This document shows positions 55,176 to 56,111 of a DNA stretch of 56,111 nucleotides, piece by piece. The translations under genes were made by a program, and so were the position numbers. The stretch's first letter is position 1. The number at the start of each line of letters is the position of its first letter. Source of the DNA: Rikenellaceae bacterium (GTDB lineage: Bacteria > Bacteroidota > Bacteroidia > Bacteroidales > Rikenellaceae); contig JAGBHC010000001.1 of assembly GCA_017935625.1 (NCBI GenBank), positions 1-56,111 of the forward strand, written 5' to 3'. The notes below the pieces were generated by a model. That model did not search any database, was not told where the DNA came from, and was given only the letters and a program-made list of their open reading frames with translations.

Positions 55176-55913
55176 ATGAACGACCCTCTTTCGACATACG
55201 GCCTGCAACAGCTCTGCGTGAGAAGCGACCCGTCGGGGATGCCCGCCCACGAGCGGATGTTCCTGCTGCGGGGATATGCGCTCTGCCGCGAACTGACGCT
55301 GTTCGGGCTCTTCGCCCTTCCCGGTCTGGAGCGGCAGGTCGAGACCTGCGTCCGGCTTCTGCTCGCCGACACGGAGCAGCTCCGCTCCGACCCCGAAACC
55401 GCCGCTCCGCTGGTTTCGGCCCTGCTGGAGTGCGCCACCGCCTCGCTGCCGGCACCGCTGCTCGACCGGTGTCTCGACACGGCCGACCGGCTCATCGGGC
55501 ACGAGGCTCCGCTATCGGCCTTCGGGGCCCGGCTCGCCTGCGCATGCGACCTGCTGATGCCCGGCCAGGAGTATGCGGCCGCGGCCAGGCAGGCCATCGA
55601 GGCATGGCAGCCCGCCGCAGAGCTTCCCGAGCTGTGGCACCGGGCCGCAGCCATGACCCTGTACGAACACGCCACCGGCTCGCGGACTTTCGCCTCCCGG
55701 GCGGCAGCCCTGTGGGAACGCTGCCTGGAGACCTTCCGTCCCGGCGACTGCACCGCCGCACAACGGATGGAGCTGCTCGAAACGGCCGTACTCCGCCAGC
55801 AGTACGAAACGGCGAAAGCGCTCTGCCGACCGGCACCCGCCCCGACCGGCGAGGGCTACCGGCTCTGGTCGGCCGCGGCCGACCGGCTCGAGGAGCAGTG
55901 GCGGCAATCCTAA
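55176..55913 (+). CDS. Unrecognised 245-aa helical protein in the UpxZ position
   Basis: From ATG 55176, 20 bp after the UpxY-like stop. A soluble protein rich in Ala, Leu, Arg and Glu, probably all-helical, with TPR/HEAT-like spacing (LRGYALCRELTLFGLFALPGLERQVETCVRLL, later WHRAAAMTLYEHATGSRTFASRAAALWERCLE). No signal peptide or membrane helix. In Bacteroides the gene after upxY is upxZ (about 160 aa), an inhibitor of other UpxY proteins. This one is longer and I see no clear similarity, so any shared role is inference from position. Confidence 0.75.
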   Translation: MNDPLSTYGLQQLCVRSDPSGMPAHERMFLLRGYALCRELTLFGLFALPGLERQVETCVRLLLADTEQLRSDPETAAPLVSALLECATASLPAPLLDRCLDTADRLIGHEAPLSAFGARLACACDLLMPGQEYAAAARQAIEAWQPAAELPELWHRAAAMTLYEHATGSRTFASRAAALWERCLETFRPGDCTAAQRMELLETAVLRQQYETAKALCRPAPAPTGEGYRLWSAAADRLEEQWRQS

Positions 55914-55934
55914 CGAACAACCTACTTTTTCCAT

Positions 55935-56111
55935 ATGAAAGGCATAGTATTAGCCGGGGGTAGCGGTACGCGTCTGTATCCTATCACCAAGGGTGTAAGC
56001 AAGCAGCTGCTTCCCATCTACGACAAACCGATGATTTACTATCCGCTGTCGGCGTTGATGCTTGCGGGCATCCGGGATATTCTGATAATCTCCACGCCGC
56101 ACGACCTGCCC
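55935..56111 (+). CDS. rfbA: Glucose-1-phosphate thymidylyltransferase (partial, runs off the window)
   Basis: The first 59 codons of an RmlA-type nucleotidyltransferase. [39 protein letters not shown] contains the dTTP-binding GGSGTRL motif and the family-specific [13 protein letters not shown]. It makes dTDP-glucose, precursor of dTDP-rhamnose and other deoxysugars of surface polysaccharides. It starts 21 bp after the preceding gene in the same operon. The 3' part is outside the window. Confidence 0.95.
   Translation, partial: MKGIVLAGGSGTRLYPITKGVSKQLLPIYDKPMIYYPLSALMLAGIRDILIISTPHDLP

Overview
The window reads as one stretch of a Bacteroidota chromosome, most like a high-GC gut member of the Rikenellaceae such as Alistipes. 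The support is a SusC/SusD-type glycan locus, many lipoproteins with Bacteroidota-style signal peptides, a TamL-like Omp85 lipoprotein, a serine-type sulfatase with its maturase, and repeated use of the Bacteroidota promoter TTTG-N19/20-TAnnTTTG. Genus is inference; no rRNA gene is present.

Layout. 1-2373: end of a probable susC, then susD and a terminator. 2374-2859: intergenic repeats. 2860-6062 (-): nitroreductase then TamL-like Omp85. 6385-9659 (+): dapF, a small acidic protein, a GT2 glycosyltransferase, a second repeat pair and an alpha/beta hydrolase. 9666-13535 (-): YitT protein, then miaB, a DUF3795 protein and a beta-propeller lipoprotein. 13922-18277 (+): blaI/blaR1-like pair, plsY and an acyl-CoA ligase, followed by a 119-120 bp tandem repeat array and a strong bidirectional terminator. 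19003-20433 (-): kdsA-ung. 20657-21742 (+): alkaline phosphatase. 21896-24361 (-): lysC-lysA, divergent from an ACT-domain protein. 25284-26156 (-): ubiA-family prenyltransferase, promoter back to back with lepA. 26258-33675 (+): lepA, acyl-CoA ligase, calcium-loop lipoprotein, sulfatase, sulfatase maturase. 33757-36007: FISUMP-like lipoprotein (-) and a double CDGSH protein (+). 36101-41072 (-): TolC/HlyD/two ABC-2 permeases without an ATPase, preceded by a truncated TetR gene. 41575-44542 (+): siderophore or cobalamin ABC importer. 44741-53029 (+): tRNA-Glu, rpsT, tRNA-His, DEAD-box helicase, groES-groL, a Gly-rich DUF4890-like protein, RNase R.

The right end (53199-56111) is the most interesting part. 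A tyrosine recombinase is followed by an AT-rich segment of about 0.3 kb bounded by 22-bp inverted repeats. Each repeat has the two-arm, 7-bp-spacer form of a tyrosine-recombinase site. The segment carries one excellent promoter, now pointing at a NusG/UpxY-like antiterminator, an unrecognised 245-aa gene and the start of rfbA. This is best read as a phase-variable surface-polysaccharide locus with its own invertase, caught in the ON orientation.

The remaining content is mostly housekeeping: lysine/m-DAP synthesis (dapF, lysA, lysC), LPS (kdsA), phospholipid (plsY), tRNA modification and translation. Three unrelated but similarly built intergenic repeat families (periods 139, 116 and 119-120 bp) are the other unexplained feature.
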